Source: Micromonospora zamorensis (GTDB taxonomy: Bacteria; Actinomycetota; Actinomycetes; Mycobacteriales; Micromonosporaceae). From it: 64,000 bases of DNA. Positions 41,129-50,535 of this stretch are shown here, piece after piece (position 1 is the stretch's first letter; every line of letters begins with the position of its first letter). The DNA is taken from the NCBI RefSeq assembly GCF_900090275.1, contig NZ_LT607755.1, forward strand, positions 5,022,001 through 5,086,000. The letters run 5' to 3'. The notes under the pieces were generated by a model, which saw only the letters and a list, made by a program, of their open reading frames with translations, was not told where the DNA came from and did no database searches. A program made the translations under genes and the position numbers.

Positions 41129-42373
41129 ATGGCTAAGAAGATGCTCGGGAAGGTCGTTGCGGGCGCCGCGCTCGGCGGTGCATCGCTCCTGGTGTTCGCG
41201 CCGGGGATCGCGTTCGCGGACGGCCACAACGACGCCAAGGACCGCGACGGCAAGGTCTACGCCAAGCCGCACGTCGTCAAGGCTGGCGAAGAGGTCAAGC
41301 TCCTCGAGATCTGCCCGGATCGGCAGGAGCACGCGTACGTGTGGTCCAAGGTCACCGGCAAGGTCAAGCTCAAGCCGGCCCACGAAGACCGGGGCGAGGA
41401 CCGCGAGTGGCGCGAGGAGGAGAACTCCTCGGACCACGACAAGGGCAAGGACGAGCACGGCAAGGACGACAAGGGCAAGGACCACGAGGGCAAGGACGAA
41501 AACGGCAAGGACGAGCACGGCAAGGACGACAAGGGCAAGGACGACAAGGGCAAGGACCACGAGGGCAAGGACGAGCACGGCAAGGGCGAAGAGGGCAAGG
41601 GCGAAGACGGCAAGGACAAGCCGCAGCCGCCCGCCGACGACGCCCAGCCCGGTGGCCAGGGTGGCGGCGCTGCCGCCGACGCCTACGGCGACGAGGGCAG
41701 CAAGGACTGGAAGGGCGAGGAGCACGACCAGGACGCGGACGACAGCCGCGACAAGAAGGACTGGGACTCCAAGGACGAAGGCAAGAAGGACTGGGAGTCC
41801 AAGGACGAGCACGGCTCCGACGAGTACGGCTCGGACAAGGGCTGGGAGTCCAAGGACGAGCACGGCTCCGGCGAATACGGCTCCGACAAGGGCTGGGAGT
41901 CCAAGGACGAGCACGGCTCCGACGAATACGGCTCCGACAAGGGCTGGGAGTCCAAGGACGAGCACGGCTCCGACGAATACGGCTCCGACAAGGGCTGGGA
42001 GTCCAAGGACGAGCACGGCTCCGACGAATACGGCTCCGACAAGGGCTGGGAGTCCAAGGACGAGCACGGCGGTTACGGCTCGGAAGAGGGCCGTTCCGAC
42101 GAGCGCGACTGGGACGAGGAGCGCGAGTTCGTCTACTACGGCGAGGCCAAGGTCGACAAGGACGCGAAGCCGGGTCGCTACGAGCTCAAGGGCTCGTGCG
42201 GCGAGGGTGAGCTCGTCGTGCTGCCGCACGGCGGTGTCGACGGTGGTGACGGTGGCGCCAGCACCGGCACCGACCGTGGCCTGGCCACCGGCGGGGCGGG
42301 CCTGCTCGGCGCTGCCGCGCTGGGCGGGATCGTGCTGATGCGTCGCCGGCGGACCGATGGTTCGCTCGTCTGA
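41129..42373 (+). CDS. Secreted, repeat-rich acidic surface protein with sortase-like C terminus
   Basis: 414 aa from ATG 41129 (GTG 41117 is an alternative). A signal peptide runs to about residue 31 (PGIAFADG). A conserved-looking segment (VVKAGEEVKLLEICPDRQEHAYVW) is followed by two repeat tracts: about 12 copies of a 5-residue K-G/D-K-D unit, then five-plus copies of a 17-residue WESKDEHGSDEYGSDKG unit. A second short domain (EFVYYGEAKVDKDAKPG, YELKGSCGEGELVVLP) comes before the LATGG motif, a 15-residue hydrophobic helix and an RRRR tail. This is the layout of a sortase substrate. A class F sortase gene overlaps its end. Highly acidic; could bind cations or extend from the cell wall. Confidence 0.82.
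   Translation: MAKKMLGKVVAGAALGGASLLVFAPGIAFADGHNDAKDRDGKVYAKPHVVKAGEEVKLLEICPDRQEHAYVWSKVTGKVKLKPAHEDRGEDREWREEENSSDHDKGKDEHGKDDKGKDHEGKDENGKDEHGKDDKGKDDKGKDHEGKDEHGKGEEGKGEDGKDKPQPPADDAQPGGQGGGAAADAYGDEGSKDWKGEEHDQDADDSRDKKDWDSKDEGKKDWESKDEHGSDEYGSDKGWESKDEHGSGEYGSDKGWESKDEHGSDEYGSDKGWESKDEHGSDEYGSDKGWESKDEHGSDEYGSDKGWESKDEHGGYGSEEGRSDERDWDEEREFVYYGEAKVDKDAKPGRYELKGSCGEGELVVLPHGGVDGGDGGASTGTDRGLATGGAGLLGAAALGGIVLMRRRRTDGSLV
41438..41620. repeat. Degenerate 15-bp tandem repeats in the surface-protein gene
   Basis: A 15-bp unit close to GGCAAGGACGAGCAC is repeated about 12 times in frame, encoding KD/E-H-G-K-D-type pentapeptides. Copies vary mainly at the third residue (DEH, DDK, DHE, DEN), indicating older repeats than the downstream 51-bp array. 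Confidence 0.8.
41792..42097. repeat. 51-bp tandem repeat array in the surface-protein gene
   Basis: Units begin at 41792, 41843, 41894, 41945 and 41996, each 51 bp, with a shortened sixth copy from 42047. The 17-residue unit reads WESKDEHGSDEYGSDKG. Units three to five are nearly identical in DNA; the second differs by Asp to Gly. Near-identity in DNA suggests recent expansion by slippage or recombination, so copy number may vary between strains. Confidence 0.92.
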
Positions 42374-43073
42374 CGTGACGACGACACGGGCCGGCGGCCG
42401 TCACGGGAGACCGTGGCGTGCCGCCGGCGCGGCCGTCGTCGTCACCATGGCCATGATTGGCGCCGGGATGATCGGCGCCAGTCTGAAGGACACACCCGCT
42501 CCCCGACCGCCGCAGCCGTTGGCTCAGGCCGGTCCCGAGGTCACCGGGTCGGCGAGCACCGCCGACGACGCCCCGCCGGTCGACGGGCAGCCGGTCGGAG
42601 ACGCGCCGGCGGGACTGGCCCGTTCGGCGCCGACCAGCATCGAGATCCCCCGGATCGGTGTCGACGCGACGATCATGTCGTTGGGCACCAACCCGGACGG
42701 CACCGTCCAGGTCCCTCCGCTCGACCAGGCCGACAAGGCCGGTTGGTACGAGCCGGGTGCGAGTCCCGGCGAGACGGGCAACGCGGTCATCGTCGGGCAT
42801 GTGGACTCGGCGGTGCTCGGTCCGGCCGTCTTCTTCGACCTCGGCGCGCTCACCCCCGGTGACACCGTCACCGTGCGCCGGGCCGACGGGGTGCCGGCCA
42901 CCTTCACCGTCGACTCGGTGAAGTCGTACCCGAAGACAGCCTTCCCCACCGAGTTGGTGTACGGGCCCGGCGACCGGCCTGGCCTGCGGGTGGTCACCTG
43001 CGGCGGTCAGTTCGACGCGGTCGCCAAGAGCTACCCGGACAACATCGTCGTCTTCGCCAGCCTGGTGGCCTGA
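42357..43073 (+). CDS. Class F sortase
   Basis: 238 aa from ATG 42357, overlapping the surface-protein gene by 17 bases; GTG 42375 is the alternative. An N-terminal membrane anchor (AAVVVTMAMIGAGMIGA) and Pro/Ala-rich linker are followed by the sortase barrel from about residue 90. It has IEIPRIGVDA, the catalytic His in VIVGHVDSA, FFDLGALTPGD, and the catalytic Cys in LRVVTCGG. It would cut a sorting motif and attach the product to the cell surface; the upstream protein is the obvious substrate. The strand after the Cys (SYPDNIVVFA) lacks an obvious arginine in the position where sortases usually have their third catalytic residue. Confidence 0.88.
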   Translation: MVRSSDVTTTRAGGRHGRPWRAAGAAVVVTMAMIGAGMIGASLKDTPAPRPPQPLAQAGPEVTGSASTADDAPPVDGQPVGDAPAGLARSAPTSIEIPRIGVDATIMSLGTNPDGTVQVPPLDQADKAGWYEPGASPGETGNAVIVGHVDSAVLGPAVFFDLGALTPGDTVTVRRADGVPATFTVDSVKSYPKTAFPTELVYGPGDRPGLRVVTCGGQFDAVAKSYPDNIVVFASLVA

Positions 43074-43089
43074 GCGGGGACGAAACGAA

Positions 43090-43133
43090 ACGCGGTCCGG
43101 CCGGTCGGGGTCACCCGATCGGCCGGACCGCGT
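43090..43133. terminator. Long bidirectional hairpin between sortase and GDH genes
   Basis: ACGCGGTCCGGCCG (43090-43103) and its complement (43120-43133) form a 14-bp stem. After one mismatch, TCGGG/CCCGA extends it around a 4-base loop. It sits between convergent stop codons. Confidence 0.75.
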
Positions 43134-43147
43134 CCGGTGTGCCTGAC

Positions 43148-46100
43148 TCAGGCGGCCGCGGAGGTCCGCACCAGGGTGCGGATCTGGCGCAGCAGCACCG
43201 AGAGGGCGGCGAGGTCCGCCCGCGACTCGTCGAACTCCCCCATCGCCCGTCGAGCGCGGTGGATCGAGGTGGCGTTCGACTGCTCCCACTGCTGCACCCG
43301 CTCGTGCGGCGGCAGGTCGCCCGGGGTGGACTCCAGCACCTCAGCGGTGAGCGCGGCCAGCGCGGCGTACAGGTCGTAACGCAGCGCCATCCGGGCCAGC
43401 GTCTGCCAGCGGTCCTCCCGCGGCAGCAGGGAGATCTTCGACAGCAGCGAGTCCACCCGGAACAGGTCGGACAGCACGAAGTAGACCGAGGCCACCTCGC
43501 CGACGTCCCGTCCGCTGACGTTCGCGGTCTCCACCACGTCCATCAGACCGAAGCTGTACATCAGTCGGGTAGCCCGCTCGGCCAACTCGCGGGGCAGCCC
43601 ACGCTCGGTCATCGAGTCCATGTGCGAGACGATGCCCTGCCGCTCGTCGCCGTAGAACAGGTCCTCCAGACCCGGGAGCAGTCGGGTCACCCCGTCCCGC
43701 AGCCGGGCGATCTCGGCCGGCACGTCGATCGGCGAGCGGCGGTTGGAGACCAGCCACCGCACCGCCCGGTCGAGCAGCCGGCGGGTGTCCAGGTAGACGC
43801 TGGTCTGCAACTCGGGTGCGACCTTGTTGTCCAGCGCCTCCACCGCGTCCCACAGGTCCCGCAGGCCGAACACTTCGCTGACCACCACGTACGCACGGAT
43901 CACGTCCGCCGCGCTGGCCGCGGTCTCCTCGACCACCCGGAAGATGAACGAGATGCCACCCCGGTTGATCGCCTCGTTGACGAGCACTGTGGTGACGATG
44001 TCCCGGCGCAGCCGGTGCCGGCCCATCCGGTCGGCGAACCGTTCGCGCATCGGCGTCGGGAAGTAGTTGACCAGGACCTCGGTCGTCCACTCCTCGTCGG
44101 CCAGCCCCTCGGTGAGGATCTCCCGCTCCAGGACGATCTTCACGTACGCGAGCAGCACCGCGAACTCCGGCGCGGTCAGGCCCGATTCGCTGCGGACCGC
44201 CAGCTCCTCGTCCGGAGGCAGCGCCTCCAGCGCCCGGTCCAACCCGCCCGACCGCTCCAACTCGTTGATCATCCGGCGGTGCACCGGCAGCAGCGAGGCG
44301 GCCTGGGCCTGGGCGTTGTTGATCGCCCGCGCCTGGTCGTAGTTGTCCCTCAGCACCAGCTCGGCGACCTCGTCGGTCATCCCGGCCAGCAGCTCGTCCC
44401 GCTCGGCCGTGGTCAACTCGCCGTCGGCCACCGCGGTGTTCAGCAGGATCTTGATGTTCACCTCGTGGTCGGAGGTGTCCACCCCGGCCGCGTTGTCGAT
44501 GAAGTCCGTGTAGATCCGGCCACCCGTCAACGCGTACTCGATCCGGCCGAGCTGGGTCCAGCCCAGGTTGCCGCCCTCGCCCGCCACCCGGCAGCGCAGG
44601 CTGCGCCCGTCCACCCGGATCGCGTCGTTGGACTTGTCGCCCACCTCGGCGTTGGTCTGGGTGGACGCCTTGACGTAGGTGCCGATGCCGCCGTTCCAGA
44701 AGAGATCCACCGGGGCGGTCACGATCGCCTTCATCAACTCCTGCGGCGACAGCTGCGTGACGTCGTCGTCCAGGCCGATCGCCGCCCGGACCTGCGGCGT
44801 GATCGGGATGGACTTGGCGGTACGCGGGAAGATGCCGCCGCCTGCCGAGATCAGCTCCGGGTTGTAGTCCTCCCACGACGAGCGGGGCAGATCGAACAAC
44901 CGCCGCCGCTCCGCGTACGAGGTCGCCGCGTCCGGGTCCGGGTCGAGGAAGATGTGCCGGTGGTCGAAGGCGGCCACCAGGCGGATGTGCTCGGAGAGCA
45001 GCATCCCGTTGCCGAACACGTCGCCGGACATGTCGCCGACGCCGACCACCGTGAAGTCCTGGGTCTGGGTGTCCAGGCCCAGCTCCCGGAAGTGCCGCTT
45101 GACCGACTCCCAGGCGCCCCGGGCGGTGATGCCCATCTTCTTGTGGTCGTAGCCCGCCGAACCACCGGAGGCGAACGCGTCGCCCATCCAGAAGCTGTGG
45201 GTCTTGGAGATCTCGTTGGCGACGTCGGAGAACGTCGCCGTGCCCTTGTCGGCGGCCACCACCAGGTACGGGTCGTCGCCGTCGTGCCGGACCACGTCCA
45301 CGGGAGGCACGATCTGCCCGCTGACGATGTTATCGGTGACGTCCAGCATCGCGCCGACGAACTCCTGATAGCAGGCGACCGCCTCGTCCCGGTCACCCGG
45401 CTTCTGCTTCAGCACGAAGCCGCCCTTGGCACCCACCGGCACGATCACGGTGTTCTTCACCATCTGCGCCTTGACCAGGCCGAGCACCTCGGTCCGGAAG
45501 TCCTCCCGACGGTCGGACCAGCGCAACCCGCCCCGGGCCACCGGCCCGAACCGCAGGTGCACACCCTCGAAGCGGGGCGAGTAGACGAAGATCTCGAACT
45601 TTGGTCGCGGCGCCGGCAGGTCCGGAATGGCCTGCGGGTCGAGCTTGAACGCCACGTACGCCTTCGGCCGCCCGTCGGCGCGCTTCTGGTAGAAGCTGGT
45701 CCGCAGGGTCGCCTCGATCAACGTCAGGTACGAGCGCAGGATCCGATCCTGGTCGAGGCTGGCCACGTCGTCCAGCGCCTCCCGGATCATCTCCACCAGC
45801 TCACCGCTGCGCTGCTGCCGCTGCTCGGTCGTCTGCTCGCCCGGCGCGAACCGGGTCTCGAACAGATCCACCAGCAACGCGGCGATCTTCGGGTACGCGA
45901 CGAAGGTCTGCTCCATGTAGTCCTGCGAGAAGACCGTGCCGGCCTGCCGCAGGTACTTCGCGTACGCCCGCAGCACCACCACCTGCCGCCAGGTCAGCCC
46001 GCCGCGCAGCACCAGCTCGTTGAACCGGTCCACCTCGGCCTCGCCGCGCCACGCCGCCGCGAAGGCGTTCTCCACGTGTGGGCGCACCTCGGACAGCTCG

Positions 46101-48229
46101 TGGTGCCCCTCGGGCAGCAGGAGGCCGAAGTCGTACAGGTAGACCCGACCGTCGATCCGGTCCACCTCGTACGGGTGCTCGTCGACCACCCGTACGCCGA
46201 GTGAGTGCAGCACCGGCAGCACGGCGGAGAGCATCATCGGTTCGCCGTACCGGTAGACCTTGAACCGGACGTCCATGGCCTCGGCGAGGTCCGCACCGGG
46301 CACCCGGGTGCCCGGTCGGGGCGCGAGCTGCTTGCGGAACAGGTGCATCTCCAGCTGGCCGGGCTCCTCCAGCAGCTCCAGCTTCGCCAGGTCCTTCATC
46401 GCCTCGTACGGCGTGTGCCCGTCCTTGTAGCCCTCCGGGAACGCGTCGGCGTACCGGGTGAACAGGTGCTTGGCCTGCTCGTCGCCGAGCTTGCGCTCCA
46501 GCACCAGCCGGTAGTCGTCGTCCCAGAGCCGGGTCGCGTCGGCCAGCTCCTCGGCCAACAGGTCGGCGTCGATGTCGCCGGGCGGCCGGGTCGGGTCGGT
46601 GCGGACGATGAAGTGCACCCGGGCCAGCATCGACTCGGTGACCCGGGTGGTGTAGTCCACCCCGACACCGTTCAGCTCGCGCAGCAGGATGTCCTGCATG
46701 CGAAGGCGGTTCTGCGTGGTGAACCGGTCCCGGGGCAGGTAGATCAGGCAGGAGATGAACCGCCCGTACGCGTCCCGGCGCAGGAAGACCCGCAGCTGCC
46801 GGCGGCCCGCCATCCGCAGCACACCGACCACCGCGTGGTACAGGTCGTCGGTCTTGATCTGGAACAGCTCGTCGCGCGGGTACGTCTCCAGGATCTGGAT
46901 CAGATCCTTGCCGGAGTGGCTGCGCTGACTCAGGCCGGAGCGGTCCAGCACCTCGGCGACCTTGCGGCGTACGACCGGCAGCTCGCGGACGCTGGTCCGG
47001 TACGCGGCCGTGGAGAACAGGCCCAGGAACCGCCGCTCGCCGATCACCTCGCCGTCCGAGTTGAAGATCTTGAAGCCGATGTAGTCGAGGTAGGCCGAGC
47101 GGTGCACGGTGGCCCGCGAGTTGGCCTTGGTGATGATGAGCAGGCGCTTCTCCAGCACCTTCTCGTGCGCCTCGGGCGTCATCGACGACAACGACCGCGG
47201 GTCCGGCGAATCCGAGCGCAGGATGCCCAGCCCGGTGCCGAGCACCGCCTCCAACGCCTTGCCGTCCACCGGGTCGGTGGCGTCACCCCCGGGGGCGTCC
47301 ACCAGTCGGTACTCCCGGTAGCCGAGGAACGTGAAGTGGTCGTGGGCGAGCCACCGCAGCAGCTCCACCGAGTCCGTGATGTCCTTCTCCGGCACCGGTG
47401 GGCGATTGTCCGAGGTGCGAGCCGAGGCCAGCTCGTCGGCGAGCGCAAGGGCCCGCTGACGCATCTTCGGCCAGTCCTCGACAGCCTCCCGCACATCGGT
47501 GAGCACCCGCTGCAACTCGCGACGCAGCCGGTCCCGCTCGGCCGCGTCCCGGACCGGGTCGATCTCGATCCGCATCCAGCTCTCGATGATGTCGCCGGAG
47601 ATCGCGTCATCCGGCTCCACGTCCGCGGAGACCTCGGTGAGCCGCCCCAGCGGCTCACGCCGGACCACCACGAGCGGGTGCACCAGCAGGTGCACGTCGA
47701 GGTGGTACGAGTTGAGCAGCGCGGTGACCGAGTCGACCAGGAACGGCATGTCGTCAGTGACGATCTCGACGACGGTGTGGTGCTGGTCCGCGTGCGGTTC
47801 GTGGATCCGCAGCTTCAACTCGCCGGGAACCCGCTGCTGGGCGAGGTCCCGGTGTGCCCGGGCCGCGTCGAGCATCTCCTCTGCCGTGAAACCGACCAGT
47901 TCCTCGTCCGGGGCGAACCGCCAGAAACGGCCGACAAGTGTCGCCGCGTCGTGGTCGTCCCCGGCGAGCGCGACAGCCTGGGCCACCAGGCGCTCCGCGT
48001 TGGGAACTGGTTCGTCGAGCTCGGCGTCCTCCACGTCGTCGGCCAACGCCTCGGTCGGCAGGCCCAGATCGTAGATGGTGTCGATGCTCGACCCGGTCAG
48101 CCCGGTGACTCCCGTGTCGAGCCGGCCGTAGCCGTCCCCGTCGGTCGCCGAATCGAAGCTGTCGTCGTCCCGGCCGGAGTCATCCTGCCGGAGGTCGGGT
48201 TCCGGTTTGATCGCCGGACGCCGGTCCAT
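43148..48229 (-). CDS. gdh: Large (180-kDa class) NAD-dependent glutamate dehydrogenase
   Basis: 1693 aa from ATG 48229, which has GAGGGGAG 8 bases upstream; GTG 48238 is too close to that site. This is the very long actinobacterial/proteobacterial NAD-GDH class. The N-terminal 700 residues contain ACT-like regulatory regions, and the catalytic part lies at about 730-1300. The latter has RGGLRWSDR, VPVGAKGGFVLK (catalytic Lys), GDPY(L)VVAADKGTATFSD, KMGITARGAWESV and VGVGDMSGDVFGNG (NAD-binding). A long helical C-terminal domain follows. It oxidises glutamate to 2-oxoglutarate and ammonia. A 6-bp-arm hairpin GACCCA/TGGGTC lies just upstream (48246-48265). Confidence 0.95.
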   Translation of the reverse strand: MDRRPAIKPEPDLRQDDSGRDDDSFDSATDGDGYGRLDTGVTGLTGSSIDTIYDLGLPTEALADDVEDAELDEPVPNAERLVAQAVALAGDDHDAATLVGRFWRFAPDEELVGFTAEEMLDAARAHRDLAQQRVPGELKLRIHEPHADQHHTVVEIVTDDMPFLVDSVTALLNSYHLDVHLLVHPLVVVRREPLGRLTEVSADVEPDDAISGDIIESWMRIEIDPVRDAAERDRLRRELQRVLTDVREAVEDWPKMRQRALALADELASARTSDNRPPVPEKDITDSVELLRWLAHDHFTFLGYREYRLVDAPGGDATDPVDGKALEAVLGTGLGILRSDSPDPRSLSSMTPEAHEKVLEKRLLIITKANSRATVHRSAYLDYIGFKIFNSDGEVIGERRFLGLFSTAAYRTSVRELPVVRRKVAEVLDRSGLSQRSHSGKDLIQILETYPRDELFQIKTDDLYHAVVGVLRMAGRRQLRVFLRRDAYGRFISCLIYLPRDRFTTQNRLRMQDILLRELNGVGVDYTTRVTESMLARVHFIVRTDPTRPPGDIDADLLAEELADATRLWDDDYRLVLERKLGDEQAKHLFTRYADAFPEGYKDGHTPYEAMKDLAKLELLEEPGQLEMHLFRKQLAPRPGTRVPGADLAEAMDVRFKVYRYGEPMMLSAVLPVLHSLGVRVVDEHPYEVDRIDGRVYLYDFGLLLPEGHHELSEVRPHVENAFAAAWRGEAEVDRFNELVLRGGLTWRQVVVLRAYAKYLRQAGTVFSQDYMEQTFVAYPKIAALLVDLFETRFAPGEQTTEQRQQRSGELVEMIREALDDVASLDQDRILRSYLTLIEATLRTSFYQKRADGRPKAYVAFKLDPQAIPDLPAPRPKFEIFVYSPRFEGVHLRFGPVARGGLRWSDRREDFRTEVLGLVKAQMVKNTVIVPVGAKGGFVLKQKPGDRDEAVACYQEFVGAMLDVTDNIVSGQIVPPVDVVRHDGDDPYLVVAADKGTATFSDVANEISKTHSFWMGDAFASGGSAGYDHKKMGITARGAWESVKRHFRELGLDTQTQDFTVVGVGDMSGDVFGNGMLLSEHIRLVAAFDHRHIFLDPDPDAATSYAERRRLFDLPRSSWEDYNPELISAGGGIFPRTAKSIPITPQVRAAIGLDDDVTQLSPQELMKAIVTAPVDLFWNGGIGTYVKASTQTNAEVGDKSNDAIRVDGRSLRCRVAGEGGNLGWTQLGRIEYALTGGRIYTDFIDNAAGVDTSDHEVNIKILLNTAVADGELTTAERDELLAGMTDEVAELVLRDNYDQARAINNAQAQAASLLPVHRRMINELERSGGLDRALEALPPDEELAVRSESGLTAPEFAVLLAYVKIVLEREILTEGLADEEWTTEVLVNYFPTPMRERFADRMGRHRLRRDIVTTVLVNEAINRGGISFIFRVVEETAASAADVIRAYVVVSEVFGLRDLWDAVEALDNKVAPELQTSVYLDTRRLLDRAVRWLVSNRRSPIDVPAEIARLRDGVTRLLPGLEDLFYGDERQGIVSHMDSMTERGLPRELAERATRLMYSFGLMDVVETANVSGRDVGEVASVYFVLSDLFRVDSLLSKISLLPREDRWQTLARMALRYDLYAALAALTAEVLESTPGDLPPHERVQQWEQSNATSIHRARRAMGEFDESRADLAALSVLLRQIRTLVRTSAAA

Positions 48230-48517
48230 CGGTGCCACTCCCCTCGACCCACCGCGTTGTGGGTCACTCTGCCGCCCAGCCTAGGCCCTGCCGTTCTTCG
48301 CCTTCGTCGGCGGACCACTGGCCAGACGTCCGGATCGGGACTTTGTCCTTTCACCCGTTGCGGGTCCGAGGTTGGCCGGCTGCGGGATACCCCGCCACGC
48401 GATGTTCATCACACGGGCGCGGCCCTCTTTACCCACGCTCGCGCGCCCACGGGACGTTGGGGACGGCGTCGGCGTACTACCGTGCGAGGGCAGTCTGAGA
48501 TCGGAAGGACCAGCTCC

Positions 48518-50482
48518 ATGCCCTTGTCGTACCCCCGGCCCCACCGGCCGAACCACGCCCGCCGCCTGACCGCCGCCCTCACCACGGCGCTGCTCACGGC
48601 CGGTGTTCTCGCCGGCTGCTCGGGTGACGACGGGCCGCAGAGCAGCGTCGACGCCTTCCTCAGCGGTTGGCGCAGCGGCGATCTCCAGGCGGTCGGTCTG
48701 ATCGACCCGACCGGCAACAAGCTGCCGTCGGCCGAGGTGACTCGCGAGATCAAGGAGCTCTCCGGTGAGCTGGCGGCCACCCCGCCCACGCTGAAGCGGC
48801 GCGGCGAGCCGAAGGTCACGAAGGACATCGCGACCGCGACGGTCCAGGTGGAGTGGAACCTGCCCGGTCAGACCCGCTGGGCGTACGACCGGGAGTTACG
48901 CCTCGCGCACGGCGATGACGACCAGTGGCAGGTGATTTGGGAGCCCAGGGTGGTGCACGAGCAGCTCACCAAGGGTGACCGGTTGGCGGTGCGCCGCGAC
49001 GCCGGTGCCCGGGCCGCGGTGTTGGACGCCGCCGGGCAACCGCTCGTGACTCCGCGCCCGGTGGTCCGGGTGGGCGTGCAGCCCGACGGGGTCACCGACA
49101 TCAAGAAGCTGGTCAAGGACCTCGACGGGGCGTTCAAGGCGATCCGCCCGGCGCTGGTGCCCGCCGTCGACCTGGCCGACCTGCCCGAGCGGGTCGCCAA
49201 GGCCGAGCCGGGCGCCTTCGTCGAGGTGGTGTCGCTGCGCGAGGAGGCGTACCTCCAGATCAAGCCCCGGATCTACGACCTGGACGGCACCAAGTTCGTC
49301 TCCGCCAAGGTCGACCTGGCACCGACCCGGGAGTTTGCCCGGGCGGTGCTCGGCACTGTCGACCCGGCGCAGGCGGACGACCTCACCGCACACCCGGACC
49401 GGTACGTCGCCGGCGACCTGGTCGGGCACGGCGGGTTGCAGGGCCGCTACGACGAACGGCTGCGCGGCGCGCCCGGGCTGACCGTGGTGGTCGAGCGGCC
49501 GGCCGAGGGCGGCAAACTGGAGTCCACCGGCACTGAGCTGTTCCGTCGGGAGCCGCAGCCCGGCCAGACGCTGAAGACCACGCTGGACGTCGCCGCCCAG
49601 AACGCGGCCGACGGGGCACTGCGCGCCGAGTCCCGCCGCTCCGCCCTGGTGGCTCTCCGGATCAGCGATGGCGCGGTGCTCGCCGCGGCGAACGGTCCCG
49701 GGCCGGCCGGGGAAAACCTGGCCTTCACCGCCCAGGTGCCGCCGGGTTCCACGTTCAAGGTGGTCAGCACGCTGGGCCTGCTGGACCGGGGCGCTGTCAC
49801 TCTGGACGGGCCGGTTGCCTGCCCGAAGACCTTCACCGTCGACGGTCGGTCCTTCAAGAACTCCGACAACTTCGAGCTGGGCTCGGTGCCGTTCCGCACC
49901 GACTTCGCCAAGTCCTGCAACACGGCGTTCGCCTCGCTGGCCCCGAAGCTCGGCGGTGACGGGCTGGCCGCTGCCGGCCGCGCGTTGGGCCTGGAGGGTC
50001 AATGGGACCTCGGCACCGACGCCTTCACCGGCAAGGTGTCCACGGGCGGCAGCCCGGCCGAGCAGGCCGCGGCATCGTTCGGGCAGGGCACCACGCTGGT
50101 CAGCCCGCTGGCCATGGCCGGTGCCACCGCCGCCGTCGCCCGAGGCCGGTTCGAGCAGCCGAAGCTCCTGCTCGACCCGGCGCCGGCCAAGCCGGCCGCG
50201 GCGGGTGAGCAGCTCAAGCCGGAATCGGTCGCGGCGCTGCGTTCGATGATGCGCGAGGTGGTCACCAGCGGCACCGGCAGCGCACTCAAGGATGTGCCGG
50301 GCGAGGTGTACGGCAAGACCGGCACCGCCGAGTACGACGACAACCCGGCCCACACCCACGCCTGGTTCGTCGGTTGGCGGGGTGACGTGGCGTTCGCCGT
50401 GTTCGTGGAGAAGGGCGGGGCCAGCACTGCCTCGGCCGTCCCGATCGCCGAGCGCTTCCTCCGCGCCCTCCCACAGTCCTGA
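48518..50482 (+). CDS. Penicillin-binding protein (class B-like transpeptidase lipoprotein)
   Basis: 654 aa from ATG 48518 (GGAAGGACC upstream); a very long open frame upstream is antisense to gdh. An N-terminal lipobox (AGVLAGCS) makes it a lipoprotein. An NTF2-like MecA_N domain (about 40-150) and a dimerisation region precede the transpeptidase domain. The active site is complete: STFK (about residue 410), SCN (about 466) and KTGT (about 599). It cross-links peptidoglycan outside the membrane. The MecA_N-like N terminus resembles low-affinity PBPs, but beta-lactam affinity cannot be judged here. Confidence 0.93.
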   Translation: MPLSYPRPHRPNHARRLTAALTTALLTAGVLAGCSGDDGPQSSVDAFLSGWRSGDLQAVGLIDPTGNKLPSAEVTREIKELSGELAATPPTLKRRGEPKVTKDIATATVQVEWNLPGQTRWAYDRELRLAHGDDDQWQVIWEPRVVHEQLTKGDRLAVRRDAGARAAVLDAAGQPLVTPRPVVRVGVQPDGVTDIKKLVKDLDGAFKAIRPALVPAVDLADLPERVAKAEPGAFVEVVSLREEAYLQIKPRIYDLDGTKFVSAKVDLAPTREFARAVLGTVDPAQADDLTAHPDRYVAGDLVGHGGLQGRYDERLRGAPGLTVVVERPAEGGKLESTGTELFRREPQPGQTLKTTLDVAAQNAADGALRAESRRSALVALRISDGAVLAAANGPGPAGENLAFTAQVPPGSTFKVVSTLGLLDRGAVTLDGPVACPKTFTVDGRSFKNSDNFELGSVPFRTDFAKSCNTAFASLAPKLGGDGLAAAGRALGLEGQWDLGTDAFTGKVSTGGSPAEQAAASFGQGTTLVSPLAMAGATAAVARGRFEQPKLLLDPAPAKPAAAGEQLKPESVAALRSMMREVVTSGTGSALKDVPGEVYGKTGTAEYDDNPAHTHAWFVGWRGDVAFAVFVEKGGASTASAVPIAERFLRALPQS

Positions 50483-50535
50483 CACCCGCGCGACGAGCGC
50501 ACCCGCAGCGAGCGGCCCCCGCACCACGAAGGCGT

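Noticed and set aside
41792..42097. CRISPR-like regular repeats
   Set aside because: Units are contiguous, in frame and without variable spacers; they are coding tandem repeats.
41018..42229. Long - strand ORF of about 400 codons with highly hydrophobic repeats (VLGLPALVGAV)
   Set aside because: It is the antisense of the acidic repeat gene. Its repeats mirror the 15-bp and 51-bp arrays, it has no Shine-Dalgarno or signal layout, and the + strand frame has a signal peptide and sortase tail.
43139..48517. Very long + strand open frames across the glutamate dehydrogenase gene (including the apparent upstream extension of the PBP ORF)
   Set aside because: High GC leaves antisense frames open. 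The - strand frame has the full NAD-GDH motifs, and the PBP has a proper ATG, ribosome site and lipobox at 48518.
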